Positions 43,586 through 54,003 are shown, counted from the stretch's first letter. The stretch: 64,000 bases of DNA from Rugamonas apoptosis (GCF_014042355.1 NZ_JACEZU010000011.1:174722-238721), one strand, 5' to 3'. Notes: a model not told the origin generated them from the sequence alone. Program-made: numbers and translations.

Positions 43586-44524
43586 TCATGACAGTTGCAC
43601 GCGCGGATCAACGGCCTGGTACAACAGGTCGGTGAGCAGATTGGCCAGCATGGTGGCGGCCGCCACATAGATCGTGATGGCTTTGATGACGGGAAAATCG
43701 CTGCGCTCAACGGCCAGGATCACTTCCCGCCCGATGCCGGGAATGCCGAAAAAACGCTCCAGTAGAAACGCGCCGATCAGCAGCGCCGGCAGGTTGGACA
43801 TCACGTAGGTAATGATGGGAATGGCGGCGTTACGCAGCACATGCACCCACATCACGCGCCGCTCGGACAAGCCCTTGGCGCGGGCCGTGCGCACATAGTC
43901 CTGCCCCACCTCGTCCAGCACAAAACTGCGGAACAGGCGCAAGGTGGGCGCCACCGACACGGCCAGCCCGATCAGGATGGGCAAAGGTGCATAGCGCAGC
44001 AGGTTGATCCAGACACTGTCGCCCCAGCCCTGCACCGGGAACAACCCCAACTGGTAGGCCAAGCCATACTGGAACACGATGATATACACCAGGATGCTGA
44101 CCGACATGCCCACCGTGCACGCCACCATCACGGCGCGGTCCGTCAGCGAGCCGCGCACAAAGGCGATGGCCAGCGCCAGCGCGATACCGAGCGCCGTTTC
44201 CAGCACGGTCAGTGGCACCAGCACCGTCAGCGACGGCCCCAGCCGCGTCGTCACGATGCTGGACACAGCTTCCCCCGTCGCCCAGCTTTGGCCAAAATCA
44301 AACGTCACGATCTGCTTGATAAAGATCCACAACTGCACGTAATAAGGCTGATCCACACCCAACTGGTGGCGAATGTTGGCGATGCTCTGGGCATTGGCCA
44401 TCTTGCCCGCCAGGATGTAGGCGGGGTCGCCGCCCACCCAGTTGAACAGGATGAACACCAGCAGCACCACTCCCAGCATGGTAGGCAGCATTTGCCACAG
44501 TCGACGGACGATATAAGCAAACAT
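43586..44524 (-). CDS. ABC permease, YejB/DppB-like
   Basis: A 312-residue permease with about six TM helices. The N-terminus MFAYIVRRLWQMLPTMLGVVLLVFILF is typical of DppB/OppB. The loop RTARAKGLSERRVMWVHVLRNAAIPI is the EAA-type motif that contacts the ATPase. It lies 9 bases before the YejE-like gene and follows the binding protein. Confidence 0.94.
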   Translation of the reverse strand: MFAYIVRRLWQMLPTMLGVVLLVFILFNWVGGDPAYILAGKMANAQSIANIRHQLGVDQPYYVQLWIFIKQIVTFDFGQSWATGEAVSSIVTTRLGPSLTVLVPLTVLETALGIALALAIAFVRGSLTDRAVMVACTVGMSVSILVYIIVFQYGLAYQLGLFPVQGWGDSVWINLLRYAPLPILIGLAVSVAPTLRLFRSFVLDEVGQDYVRTARAKGLSERRVMWVHVLRNAAIPIITYVMSNLPALLIGAFLLERFFGIPGIGREVILAVERSDFPVIKAITIYVAAATMLANLLTDLLYQAVDPRVQLS

Positions 44525-44552
44525 AATATTTTTCTTCTTCTATTAGCTGCGC

Positions 44553-46352
44553 TTATCTGGACGGCCCGGCCGAACGGTCCAGATCGATGTAGGGCCATTC
44601 CTGATGCAGGATGGGATGCTTCTTATATCCCAGCACGGCCGGTTGCGCCAGCATATTGCGGTAGCGCGCATAGCCCATCAGTGCCACGCCGTTCACTTCG
44701 ATGCTGCGCGCCATCTGGTGGTACAGCGCATCGCGCTCCGGCCCGGCCGGCAAGGCGTGGCTGGCCGCGTACCAGGCATCGTACTGCGCGTCCTGGTAGC
44801 AGGCGGCGTTATTCTGGTGCACATTGGGGCCGTAGAACAACTGCATGAAGTTATCACCGTCGGGAAAATCCGCGATCCACTGGAAGTTGCGGGTTTGCAG
44901 CTTACACTGGGTTTCCGCCTGCATGATATCGCCCAGGATCAAACGGTCATTGTCCATGTGGATGGACAGCGCGTTGTAGGTCTTGCGCCACAGCTCAGCC
45001 AGCAGCACGCCGCTGGCCTCGTTGCGCGACGTGTAGCGCACCCGCAGCGGTTTGCCGTCGGGCAGCGTGCGCCAGCCGTCGGCACCTTTCTTGTAGCCGT
45101 AGCGGTCGAGCAGCTGGTTGGCCAGCACCGGATCGTATTGCAGCAGGCTGCGGTAACGCGGATCATGCCCCACCACGCCCGGCGGAATCGGATAGTGCAC
45201 GGGCGTGGCCTGGCCGTTCCACACCAGGCGGATTTCCTCGTCCACATTGTGAGCCATGGCGATGGCGCGCCGCAGGGCGATTTTTTCCTTGCCCTGGCCG
45301 CCCAGCACGGGGTCCTGCATATTCCAGTAATAATAGGTGATCTCGGGGTCGATCAGGCGCGACAGTTGTATGCCCCTGGCCGCCAGTTCCGGCCGCAGCG
45401 CGCCATCCAGCAGGGCCTTGGGCGCCAGCGGGCCGTCCAGCCAGAACAGGTCGGCCGCGCCGCTGGTGAAAGACAGCCAGCGCGACTGGTCTTCCAGTTG
45501 CACCGTGATCTCAACGCGGCCGATCTGGGGCACCTTCTTGCCCCGCATCTGGCGCACGATGCGCTGGTCGTCAGGATCGTCGCCAGCCTGGAAGTTCCAC
45601 ACCATGGGCCGGTGGCCGGGATTCTCATCGAGCACGATGCGGCTGCCGCGCACCCACTGCCCCAGCTGATACACGCCTGTACCCACCGGATGGTCCGCCA
45701 CCTCGCCCTTGGCGTCGCCGTAGCGCGCCACCACTTCGCGCGCCACCGCCGCCAACGGCACGTAGGCCAGGATCATGCCCAGGTTGAAATCCGTCTGCGT
45801 CAGGTGGATGCGCAAGGTGTAGCGGTCCAGCTGCTCCAGCCCCGCCACCGGACGGTCGTAATCGAACTTGCCGCTGCGCCCGGCGTCGGCCGCCAGCTGA
45901 TCCAGTCCGACGATCTTGCCTTCGAGCAGCCAGCTGTGGGGCGATGCCAGCCGCGGATCGAACAGCCGCTTCCAGGCATATACATAATCGGCCACGGTCA
46001 GCTCGCGCCGCTTGCCGCCAAACGCGGGATCGGGCGTGAAATAGATGCCGTGCTGAAGGTGGATGGTGTAGGTCTTGCCGTCGGCCGCGATCTCGGGCAA
46101 GGCGGCGGCCGTCTGTGGCGCCAGCTTGACCGGCCGCGCCAGGTAATCGTAGGTGTACAGGGTCTCGAAGATGGCTTCGTTGACATGGCCCGTGTACAGG
46201 TCGCGCGCGATGGCCGGATCGAAACTGGTCTCAGCCGCCGGCAGGATGGTGTGCAGCACCTTGACCGGCTCGGCGGCGCCGGCCGGGGTGGCCGCCAGCA
46301 GTCCAGCCAGGCACGCCAGCACGGGCAGTTTCCTTTTCAATGGTGCCGGCAT
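44553..46352 (-). CDS. Periplasmic extracellular solute-binding protein, family 5 (peptide type)
   Basis: A 599-residue periplasmic binding protein and first gene of the four-gene ABC operon. The ATG at 46352 gives a clean signal peptide (MPAPLKRKLPVLACLAGLLA, cleavage after AGA). The mature part has the SBP_bac_5 features ETSFDPAIARDLYTGHVNEA and LTVADYVYAWKRLFDP. The frame is open upstream, but without a better signal peptide. It should bind oligopeptides or peptide-like compounds for the YejBEF-like membrane complex. Confidence 0.92.
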   Translation of the reverse strand: MPAPLKRKLPVLACLAGLLAATPAGAAEPVKVLHTILPAAETSFDPAIARDLYTGHVNEAIFETLYTYDYLARPVKLAPQTAAALPEIAADGKTYTIHLQHGIYFTPDPAFGGKRRELTVADYVYAWKRLFDPRLASPHSWLLEGKIVGLDQLAADAGRSGKFDYDRPVAGLEQLDRYTLRIHLTQTDFNLGMILAYVPLAAVAREVVARYGDAKGEVADHPVGTGVYQLGQWVRGSRIVLDENPGHRPMVWNFQAGDDPDDQRIVRQMRGKKVPQIGRVEITVQLEDQSRWLSFTSGAADLFWLDGPLAPKALLDGALRPELAARGIQLSRLIDPEITYYYWNMQDPVLGGQGKEKIALRRAIAMAHNVDEEIRLVWNGQATPVHYPIPPGVVGHDPRYRSLLQYDPVLANQLLDRYGYKKGADGWRTLPDGKPLRVRYTSRNEASGVLLAELWRKTYNALSIHMDNDRLILGDIMQAETQCKLQTRNFQWIADFPDGDNFMQLFYGPNVHQNNAACYQDAQYDAWYAASHALPAGPERDALYHQMARSIEVNGVALMGYARYRNMLAQPAVLGYKKHPILHQEWPYIDLDRSAGPSR

Positions 46353-46823
46353 GCGGACGCTCGCGGTTGAGGGTTTCTGAAGAGCAAAGAACCGTAACAA
46401 TAACCGAAATTCCCCCCTGCCAGGCATAGCTCCCTTGCATCAATTTGGTGCGCATTTCGCACCGTCAAGGTGCATCGATGCTGCATCGCACAACCGAAGA
46501 TGGGACTTTGTTGCATTGCCGCGCAAGTCCTGCACAGCCTTTCCTGCCGCCTCTCCGACTTTCTGACAAAGCCACCTGCTGCGACGCAGCAAAGGAAAAT
46601 TCCCCTATTTGCATAGTGCAAACAAAGTGTTGTATTAAAACATCAAAAACAACGATTTTGTTTGACAGGCAATAGCGCACGGTGTTCTTATTCGCCCCTT
46701 CTGAAAATACGTTAAGTGATTTTTGGAAAGAATTGGCGACTGATGCTTTCCTTCCCGCTACCCACGAGGTGGCAGGGAGGGCGTTTTGCCGCCGTCTAGA
46801 TACTTTCTATGGAGTTATTGGTA
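46353..46823. promoter_or_regulatory. Divergent control region between the ABC operon and TonB receptor A
   Basis: About 470 bases separate the binding-protein gene from TonB receptor A. A -35 TTGACA (46662-46667) with a -10-like TCTTAT (46686-46691, 18-base spacer) could serve the receptor. The stretch 46600-46660 is AT-rich and contains TTTGCATAGTGCAAA (near 46612-46626), a dyad that could be an operator. No gene seen. Confidence 0.45.
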
Positions 46824-49610
46824 ATGATGATGGAAACGGTAATTTCCCGTTCCGTGCGCCTGATGTTTTCGGGCAGCGTGGCGGCAGTAAGCCTGGGCCT
46901 GCTGGCCCAGCCGGCATTCGCACAAGACGCCAACATCCAGCGCGTCGAAATCACGGGTTCGAGCATCAAGCGCGCCTCCGCGGAAACCGCGTCCCCGGTC
47001 CAGATGATCGGCCGCGAAGAGCTGATGAAATCGGGCAAGGCGACCGTCGCCGAGTTCCTGCAAACCCTGACCGTGGACGGCGCCGGTTCGCTGCCTACCG
47101 GCTTCGGCAGCGGCTTCGCCGCCGGCTCGACCGCCATTTCCCTTCGTGGCCTGGGCGCCACCTCCACCCTGGTACTGCTGAACGGCCGCCGCATGGCACC
47201 GTACGCCCGTGCCGATGACGGCCAGAAGAGCTTCACCGACCTGTCCACCATTCCGATGCAGATCGTGGAACGGATCGAAGTGCTGAAGGACGGCGCCTCG
47301 TCGACCTACGGCGCCGACGCCATCGCCGGCGTGGTCAACATCATCCTGCGCAAGGACTTCGAAGGCGTGCAGCTGAAGGCCGACACCGGCGCTTCGCGCT
47401 ACAGCGACAACAAGCAGAACAACATCGCCCTGACCGTGGGCAAGGGCAACCTGGACGACGACAAGTACAACCTGGTGTTCAACGCCGAGTACAAGAAGTC
47501 CGACCTGCTGGCCGCCGCCGACCGCGCCGACCGCGGCTGGATCGGCCATGGCGACATCCGTCCATGGGGCTACACCCAGAACACCCAGTACATGGGCGGT
47601 TACATCACCCCGGGCAATTCGTCGTACACCCCGACCGGCGCCCTGCGCGACCCGAAAACGGGCAACTTCGTATCGCTGGGCGGCTGCGGCCAGTTCTCGC
47701 AGACCGTCAAGCAAGACCCGGCCGGCGGCTGCCTGTGGTCGCAAGACCAGTTCCGTTCGCTGCAACCGAACGTGGAAACGGTCAACCTGTACACCCGCGG
47801 CACGCTGCAACTGAACGCCGACCACCAGATCTACACGGAACTGGGCTACTCGCAGCGCAACAGCTCCTTCACGCTGGCGCCCGTCTCGGCCACGCCTAAC
47901 GTGACCTTCCCCGGCACGGCGGCCAACCCGACCGGCATCATCCTGTACAGCAACGACGTGCAGATGGCCGCTTCGCACCCGCAGAACATCTTCGGCGTGA
48001 ACACCCGCATGCGCTACGCCATGTTCGACGTGGGCCCAAGCAACCACATCGCCAACAACCAGTTCAACCGCATCGTCATCGGCGCCAAGGGCACCGTCGC
48101 CGGCTGGGATTACGACACCGGCCTGACCCACTCGGAATCGAAGCTGCACATCGAGTGGACCAACCAGCTGAACATGAAAGTGGTGAAGGCCGCCCTGGGC
48201 GACCCGACCAGCCAGTACTTCCCGTACTACATCGGCTCGCAGGCGTACAAAAACCCCGCGTCGCTGTACGCCGCCATGGTGACCAACGCCACCTCCGATT
48301 CGAGCACCAAGCTCGATATCGTCGACTTCAAGGCGTCGCGTGAACTGTTCGCGCTGCCAGGCGGCAATCTGGGCCTGGCCCTGGGCGCCGAGCACCGCCG
48401 TGAGCAGCTGGACAACCCATCGCTGAGCGGCACCGCCGACGGCTCGACCAACTCCAGCTACGTGGCCGCCAAGGGCGAAACCAAGGTATCGGCCATGTAC
48501 GCCGAATTGCTGGCGCCTGTCGTGAAGACGGTGGAACTGTCGGCCGCCCTGCGTTACGACCACTACAGCCAGTTCAACTCCACCACGCCGAAACTGGGCC
48601 TGAAGTGGACTCCGGTCAAGAGCTTCGCACTGCGCGGCACCTACACCGAAGGCTTCCGCGCTCCTGGCGTGGCCGAAGCGAGCGCCGACAGCCAGTCGAC
48701 CGGTTCCTCGTCGGTGGTCGATCCAGTGCGTTGCCCAGGCGGCAAACCAGCCGCTGGCGGCGCCACCACGCTGGACTGCAACATCCAGATCGGTGCCGTC
48801 AAGATCGGCAATCCTAACCTGGCACCTGAAAAATCCAAGGGCTACACTCTGGGTATGGTCTGGGATCCGCTGAACGACACCAATATGTCGCTGGACGCGT
48901 GGAAGATCCGCCGCACCAACGAGATCAACCCGCTGTCGTACGTGGAAGCGGCTTCGCTGCCATCGGCTGTACGCCTGGACAACAACCTGGTCGTCAACGG
49001 CGTCGTGGTCCCGAACTCGGGCACCCTGCTGATCTCCAACGCGCCTTACCAGAATTCCAGCTACACGGAAGTCAAGGGTATCGACCTGGACGTCAAACAG
49101 CGTTTGCGCCTGGGTAACTACGGCAAGGCCACCATCAACCTGGTATGGTCGCACGTAGCCTCGTGGGTACGCGCCGACAAGAGCCAGACCTTCCAGTTCG
49201 CCGGCACCCATGGCAACTGCGATACGTCGGACTGCGCCGGCACGCCGAAGGACAAGATCAACCTGATCACTTCGTGGGACAAGGGTGACTGGAACGTCAG
49301 CGGCACCATCAACTACCGTTCGGACCTGAAAAACATCCGTTACGAAGGCGCCAAGTGCGCCACCCTGATGGTTGACGGCAGCAACTCGCCGAACGGCGCT
49401 TGCCGCCTGCCTTCGTTCACCACGCTGGACATGTCGACCCGCTACAACTACAGCAAGCAGCTGCAATTGTTCGCGTCGATCAACAACGTGCTGGACAAGA
49501 TCGCCCCGCTCGATCCGCTGACCTACGGCGGCATGAGCTTCAACCCGATGGACGCCTCCGGCGCCACCGGCCGCTACTTCAAAGTGGGCGCGCAGTACAA
49601 GTTCAACTGA
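46824..49610 (+). CDS. TonB-dependent receptor A
   Basis: A 928-residue outer-membrane receptor. The ATG at 46824 has GGAG 9 bases upstream, matching the leader of the paralogue at 50063; the ATG at 46809 would include this site in the gene. Signal peptide ends AFAQ. The TonB box region QRVEITGSSIKR is followed by the plug (STAISLRGLGATSTLVLLNGRRM, IVERIEVLKDGASSTYGADAIAGVVNI) and a barrel ending FKVGAQYKFN. It is divergent from a peptide-type ABC transporter, suggesting peptide or siderophore-like cargo; the cargo is inference. Confidence 0.92.
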   Translation: MMMETVISRSVRLMFSGSVAAVSLGLLAQPAFAQDANIQRVEITGSSIKRASAETASPVQMIGREELMKSGKATVAEFLQTLTVDGAGSLPTGFGSGFAAGSTAISLRGLGATSTLVLLNGRRMAPYARADDGQKSFTDLSTIPMQIVERIEVLKDGASSTYGADAIAGVVNIILRKDFEGVQLKADTGASRYSDNKQNNIALTVGKGNLDDDKYNLVFNAEYKKSDLLAAADRADRGWIGHGDIRPWGYTQNTQYMGGYITPGNSSYTPTGALRDPKTGNFVSLGGCGQFSQTVKQDPAGGCLWSQDQFRSLQPNVETVNLYTRGTLQLNADHQIYTELGYSQRNSSFTLAPVSATPNVTFPGTAANPTGIILYSNDVQMAASHPQNIFGVNTRMRYAMFDVGPSNHIANNQFNRIVIGAKGTVAGWDYDTGLTHSESKLHIEWTNQLNMKVVKAALGDPTSQYFPYYIGSQAYKNPASLYAAMVTNATSDSSTKLDIVDFKASRELFALPGGNLGLALGAEHRREQLDNPSLSGTADGSTNSSYVAAKGETKVSAMYAELLAPVVKTVELSAALRYDHYSQFNSTTPKLGLKWTPVKSFALRGTYTEGFRAPGVAEASADSQSTGSSSVVDPVRCPGGKPAAGGATTLDCNIQIGAVKIGNPNLAPEKSKGYTLGMVWDPLNDTNMSLDAWKIRRTNEINPLSYVEAASLPSAVRLDNNLVVNGVVVPNSGTLLISNAPYQNSSYTEVKGIDLDVKQRLRLGNYGKATINLVWSHVASWVRADKSQTFQFAGTHGNCDTSDCAGTPKDKINLITSWDKGDWNVSGTINYRSDLKNIRYEGAKCATLMVDGSNSPNGACRLPSFTTLDMSTRYNYSKQLQLFASINNVLDKIAPLDPLTYGGMSFNPMDASGATGRYFKVGAQYKFN

Positions 49611-49647
49611 TCTGAACTGACGTGACCGGCCTGGCCGGTCCGATCCG

Positions 49648-49677
49648 AAGGGCGGTGAGCGATCACCGCCCTTTTTT
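49648..49677 (+). terminator. Terminator of TonB receptor A gene
   Basis: AAGGGCGGTGA-gcga-TCACCGCCCTTTTTT is a perfect stem ending in six Ts, 38 bases after the stop. Confidence 0.9.
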
Positions 49678-50062
49678 CATGTGGCGCATCAGATCGCGCC
49701 CATACAAAACAGCGCCTGGATCGCTTGCTGGAACAAGTCGCCAAGCCATTCCGGGCAGCCCAAGGGGGCATCCGTTGTTTTAAAAAAAATATCGCGGATT
49801 TACCACACAATTGTCAAATCACCACCTTCATCCAATATAAGATTCGTTGATATTATCGATTATACGAATTTAATATTACATGAATGTTGTTTTCGCCGCA
49901 CACTTGGAAATTCTAGATTGACACAAAATATCCCCGGGTGATTAGATCGCAAAGTTGAAAATATCCAATTTCAATTAAATATCGTCTCGGGGGCCGAACT
50001 GAACTAGCTCGGCATCCTCCATTCAAAACAGCACCAGCGTAGTTTTTTCCGGAGTTTTAGGC
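49678..50062. promoter_or_regulatory. AT-rich control region of TonB receptor B
   Basis: About 385 bases, unusually AT-rich at 49775-49975 compared with the rest of the window. TTGACA (49918-49923), an 18-base spacer and TTAGAT (49942-49947) make a good promoter. Upstream dyads such as TTCGTTGATATTATCGATTAT-like AT runs may bind a regulator or nucleoid protein. No gene is seen. Confidence 0.5.
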
Positions 50063-52735
50063 ATGATGATAGAAACCATATTGAGCCGTTCAGTTCGCAC
50101 CATGTTCGCCGGCGGCGTCGCAGTCGTCGGCTTGGGTATGTTGGCGCAACCTGCCATGGCGCAGGACAGCCAACCCGAAGGCAAAATGCAGCGTGTGGAA
50201 GTGACCGGGTCGTCGATCAAGCGCCTGGTCTCGGAAACGGCCAATCCGCTGTCGATACTGAAGGCGGAGGACTTCGTCAAACAGGGCCTGACCACGGCTG
50301 CCGAAGTGCTCGACCGCATCCCCTCGAATGGTTCGAGCATGGGCGCCGGCAACGCCGTCGGCGGTAACTCCAGCGGCCTGCCGACGGGCGGCCAGGCGGT
50401 GGCCGACCTGCGCGGCCTGGGTGGCGATAAAACCCTGGTGCTGCTGAACGGGCGCCGGTTGGCCAACCATCCCTATGATGGCGCCAGCGTCGACCTGAAC
50501 ATGATCCCGGTCACCGCGCTGGAGCGCGTCGAAGTGCTGCGTGACGGCGCCTCGGCCATCTACGGCACCGACGCCATCGGCGGCGTGATCAACTTCATCA
50601 CCAAGCGCTCCATCAACGTCACCACCATCACGGCTGAAGCCGTGCGGCCACAACACGATGGCGGCGACGAAAAACGCGTCAACCTGTCGAGCGGCTTCGG
50701 CAACCTCAACAGCGACGGCTACAACCTGTTCGGCGTAGTCGACTATCACAAGCAGAACGTGCTCACCTCGCAGCAACGCGAATTTTCCAAGACCGGCGTG
50801 ATTCCGTCGCGCGGCCTGAACCTGACCAGCGGCACCACCTATCCCGGTAACTATTTCGATCCCACCTCCGGCGCCACCGGCAACCCCGGCTTCGCCAAGG
50901 GCTGCGATCAGCCGCTGTCGGTACCACGCGCCTCGAACGGCACTTGCCGCGAAGACTACACGCGCATGATCGACGATCTGCCGTCGCAGGAAACCACGGC
51001 CTTCTTCGGCAAGGGTAGCTTCAAGCTGAGCGAAGACCACACCGCCTCGATCGAATACCTGCATTCGGAAAACAAGGTACGTTCGCGTACGGCGCCGCCG
51101 CCCCAGACCGACCTGAGCCTGCCCAATACCAGCCCGTACTACCCAGGCAACGCGGGCGGCGTGCCGGCCCAGCCAGGCCTGTCGGGCGATCCGCTGTCGG
51201 TCAACTGGCGTCCTACCGAAGCCGGTCAACGACAAATCGATTCCAAGGGCAAGGCTGACCGCCTGGTCGGCTCGCTCGAAGGCGTGCTGGCTGGCTGGGA
51301 TTACAAAACCGGCCTGAGCTTCTCGCAGAGCAAGTCGTCGGAAAACTTCACCGGCGGCTACGTCAAGGATTCCTCGTTCGCCGCCGGCGTGGCCAACGGC
51401 ATCCTCAACCCGTTCGGCCTGCAAAACGCGGCCGGCAAAGCCTATCTGGACTCGACCGCGCTGCGCGGTGTGGTGCAGGACGCCAAAGACACCACCACCG
51501 GCTTCGACATCAAGGCCAGCCGTGACCTGATGGAACTGGCCGGCGGCCAGATGGCGATCGCCATCGGCGGCGAGTTGCGCCGTGAAAAAGCCGACTTCAA
51601 CGTCAACCGCGACATCGCCTCGCAAGCCTCGAGTTCCGGCCTGTCCGGTTCGCTGTCGAAAACCGGTTCGCGCAATATCGAAGCCGTGTTTGGTGAACTG
51701 AGCATTCCGCTGATCAAGGACCTCGATATCCAGTTCGCCACCCGCTTCGACAATTACAGCGACGTGGGCAACACCACCAACCCGAAACTGGGCGTCCGCT
51801 ACCAGCCGGCCAAGCAAGTGGTACTGCGCGGTTCGGCCAGCACGGGCTTCCGCGCTCCGACCCTGTTCGAGAAAAACGCGCCGCCATCGAAGAACGACAC
51901 CAACGACTCGTACAACGATCCTATCCTGTGCCCGGGCGGTGTGCCGCAACCAGGCGCCAATCCCTTGCGTGATTGCGACCTGCAACAGTTCAAGCTGCAA
52001 GGCGGCAATGCCAACCTGAAGCCGGAAAAATCCAAGACCTTCTCCTTCGGCGTGGTACTGGAGCCGACCAGCAACATGACCCTGGCTGTCGATTACTGGA
52101 ACATCCACCTGCGCGACAAGATCGGCGCCTTGCCGGAACAGTCGATTTACGGTAACTACGATAAATACAAGGCCCTGTTCCTGCGCAATCCGGACGGCTC
52201 GCCGTACGCGATTTCCGACCTGAACGACAACCTGGGTGAAGTGAAGACGGACGGTGTGGACGTCAGCCTGAACCTGGCTTCCGGCACCTCCCCGTACGGC
52301 AGCCTGAGCTTTACTCTGGATGGCACCTACGTCCACAAGTATGACTACCAGAACGAACGTGATGGCGTGTTCAATCAGCGCGTGGGCATCTACAACGATG
52401 ACAGCGTCGTGTTCCGCTGGAAACATAACGCCGCCCTGAACTGGCGCCTGGGCGCGTGGAGCGCCAGTCTGTCGCAGTCGTTCAAGTCGGGCTACACGGA
52501 CCAGAACCAGGTTGCCGAGCAGTTCAAGCAGGATATCGGACACTACGCGCTGTATAACCTGTCCGGCACTTACACCGGCATCAAGGGTCTGACCCTGACG
52601 GCCGGCGTGAAGAACCTGTTCGACAAGGAGCCCCCTTTCAGTAACCAGGGCACCATGTTCCAGAAAGGCTACGACCCGCGCTATACCGACCCGATCGGCC
52701 GCGCGCTGTACCTGCGCGGCAGCTACAGCTTCTAA
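50063..52735 (+). CDS. TonB-dependent receptor B (paralogue of A)
   Basis: An 890-residue outer-membrane receptor with GGAG 8 bases upstream of the ATG. It shares with receptor A the unusual start MMIETILSRSVRTMF, a signal peptide ending AMAQ, the TonB-box region QRVEVTGSSIKR, and the plug segments LVLLNGRRLA and LERVEVLRDGASAIYGTDAIGGVINFI. The barrel ends IGRALYLRGSYSF with terminal Phe. The two genes arose by duplication and have since diverged in the barrel, so they probably take different cargo. Confidence 0.92.
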   Translation: MMIETILSRSVRTMFAGGVAVVGLGMLAQPAMAQDSQPEGKMQRVEVTGSSIKRLVSETANPLSILKAEDFVKQGLTTAAEVLDRIPSNGSSMGAGNAVGGNSSGLPTGGQAVADLRGLGGDKTLVLLNGRRLANHPYDGASVDLNMIPVTALERVEVLRDGASAIYGTDAIGGVINFITKRSINVTTITAEAVRPQHDGGDEKRVNLSSGFGNLNSDGYNLFGVVDYHKQNVLTSQQREFSKTGVIPSRGLNLTSGTTYPGNYFDPTSGATGNPGFAKGCDQPLSVPRASNGTCREDYTRMIDDLPSQETTAFFGKGSFKLSEDHTASIEYLHSENKVRSRTAPPPQTDLSLPNTSPYYPGNAGGVPAQPGLSGDPLSVNWRPTEAGQRQIDSKGKADRLVGSLEGVLAGWDYKTGLSFSQSKSSENFTGGYVKDSSFAAGVANGILNPFGLQNAAGKAYLDSTALRGVVQDAKDTTTGFDIKASRDLMELAGGQMAIAIGGELRREKADFNVNRDIASQASSSGLSGSLSKTGSRNIEAVFGELSIPLIKDLDIQFATRFDNYSDVGNTTNPKLGVRYQPAKQVVLRGSASTGFRAPTLFEKNAPPSKNDTNDSYNDPILCPGGVPQPGANPLRDCDLQQFKLQGGNANLKPEKSKTFSFGVVLEPTSNMTLAVDYWNIHLRDKIGALPEQSIYGNYDKYKALFLRNPDGSPYAISDLNDNLGEVKTDGVDVSLNLASGTSPYGSLSFTLDGTYVHKYDYQNERDGVFNQRVGIYNDDSVVFRWKHNAALNWRLGAWSASLSQSFKSGYTDQNQVAEQFKQDIGHYALYNLSGTYTGIKGLTLTAGVKNLFDKEPPFSNQGTMFQKGYDPRYTDPIGRALYLRGSYSF

Positions 52736-52804
52736 CTGTGTCGTACGCCCCGCGCCCATGGCAAGGGGCGGTGCCGCGCTTCACTGGCGGCACAATATGA
52801 CCAT

Positions 52805-52862
52805 GCGGCCGATTTACCGGCCGCACAAACAACAGCCCGCCGGTTCGCACCGGCGGGCTGTT
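52805..52862 (+). terminator. Double hairpin terminator after TonB receptor B
   Basis: GCGGCCG-atttac-CGGCCGC (52805-52824) is followed by AACAGCCCGCCGGT-tcgc-ACCGGCGGGCTGTTTT (52831-52864). It lies between convergent genes and could stop aroG messages from the other side as well. Confidence 0.85.
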
Positions 52863-52929
52863 TTATTTGCCGCGCCAACGGCGGCGCCAATTCCTTTACC
52901 GGAAATCAGTCCCCGGCCTGGCTCCCACC

Positions 52930-54003
52930 TTAGTCGGCGGCCCGCTCCTCGGCCTGCATACGGCGCTGGCGCACCGCGTCGGCCAGGCTGTGCAGCACTT
53001 GCACGCTGCTGTCCCAGTCGATGCAGCCGTCCGTGACGGACTGGCCATACACCAGCTCCTTGCCCGCCACCAGATCCTGGCGGCCCGCCACCAGGTTCGA
53101 TTCCACCATCACGCCGACGATACGGCTGTCGCCGCCGGCCACCTGGCTGGCGATGTCGGCGCACACGGGCACCTGGTTTTCCGGCTTCTTGGAACTGTTG
53201 GCGTGCGAGGCGTCGATCATCAGGCGCGCCGCCAGGCCCTGGGCCGCGATCGCCTTGCACGCTTCCTCCACGCTGGCCGCGTCATAGTTGGGCGCCTTGC
53301 CGCCGCGCAGGATGATGTGGCAATCCTCGTTGCCGTTGGTGGACACGATGGCCGAGTGGCCGCCCTTGGTCACGGACAGGAAGTGGTGCGGCTGGGAAGC
53401 GGCCTTGATCGCTTCCACGGCGATCTTGACGTTGCCATCCGTACCGTTCTTGAAGCCGACCGGGCACGACAGTCCAGACGCCAGCTCGCGGTGCACCTGC
53501 GACTCCGTGGTACGGGCGCCGATCGCCCCCCAGCTGATCAGGTCAGCGATGTATTGCGGGCTGATCACGTCCAGGTATTCGGTGCCGGCAGGCAAGCCCA
53601 GTTCGTTGATGTCGCGCAGCAGTTCGCGCGCCATGCGCAGGCCGTCGTTGATGCGGAAGCTGTTGTCCATGTAGGGATCGTTGATCAAGCCCTTCCAGCC
53701 CACCGTGGTGCGCGGTTTTTCGAAGTAGACGCGCATCACGATCTCCAGCTCGCCGGCCAGTTCCTGGCGCAGCTTGACCAGGCGCTGGGCGTATTCCATG
53801 GCCGCCTTGGGGTCGTGGATCGAGCAGGGGCCGATCACCACCATCAAACGGTCGTCCTGGCCGTGCAGGATGCGGTGCAGCGCCACGCGTGCCGAGGCCG
53901 CCGTCTGCTCGGCCGCTTCCGAGCAGGCAAATTCACGGATCAGGTGCGAGGGCGGCGTCAGTTCCTTCATTTCACGGATACGCAGGTCGTCGGTACGGGG
54001 CAT
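52930..54003 (-). CDS. aroG: 3-deoxy-7-phosphoheptulonate (DAHP) synthase, class I
   Basis: A 357-residue enzyme joining phosphoenolpyruvate and erythrose-4-phosphate, the first step of the shikimate pathway. Family blocks: VVIGPCSIHDPKAAMEYA, MRVYFEKPRTTVGWKG, GARTTESQVHRELASGLSCPVGFKNGT (motifs quoted in parts of the same region) and IDASHANSSKKPENQ. The N-terminal regulatory arm is present, so feedback inhibition by an aromatic amino acid is expected, but which one cannot be read. AAGGAG lies 7 bases before the ATG. A terminator and a Phe/Tyr-rich leader ORF lie upstream (54052-54249). Confidence 0.96.
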   Translation of the reverse strand: MPRTDDLRIREMKELTPPSHLIREFACSEAAEQTAASARVALHRILHGQDDRLMVVIGPCSIHDPKAAMEYAQRLVKLRQELAGELEIVMRVYFEKPRTTVGWKGLINDPYMDNSFRINDGLRMARELLRDINELGLPAGTEYLDVISPQYIADLISWGAIGARTTESQVHRELASGLSCPVGFKNGTDGNVKIAVEAIKAASQPHHFLSVTKGGHSAIVSTNGNEDCHIILRGGKAPNYDAASVEEACKAIAAQGLAARLMIDASHANSSKKPENQVPVCADIASQVAGGDSRIVGVMVESNLVAGRQDLVAGKELVYGQSVTDGCIDWDSSVQVLHSLADAVRQRRMQAEERAAD

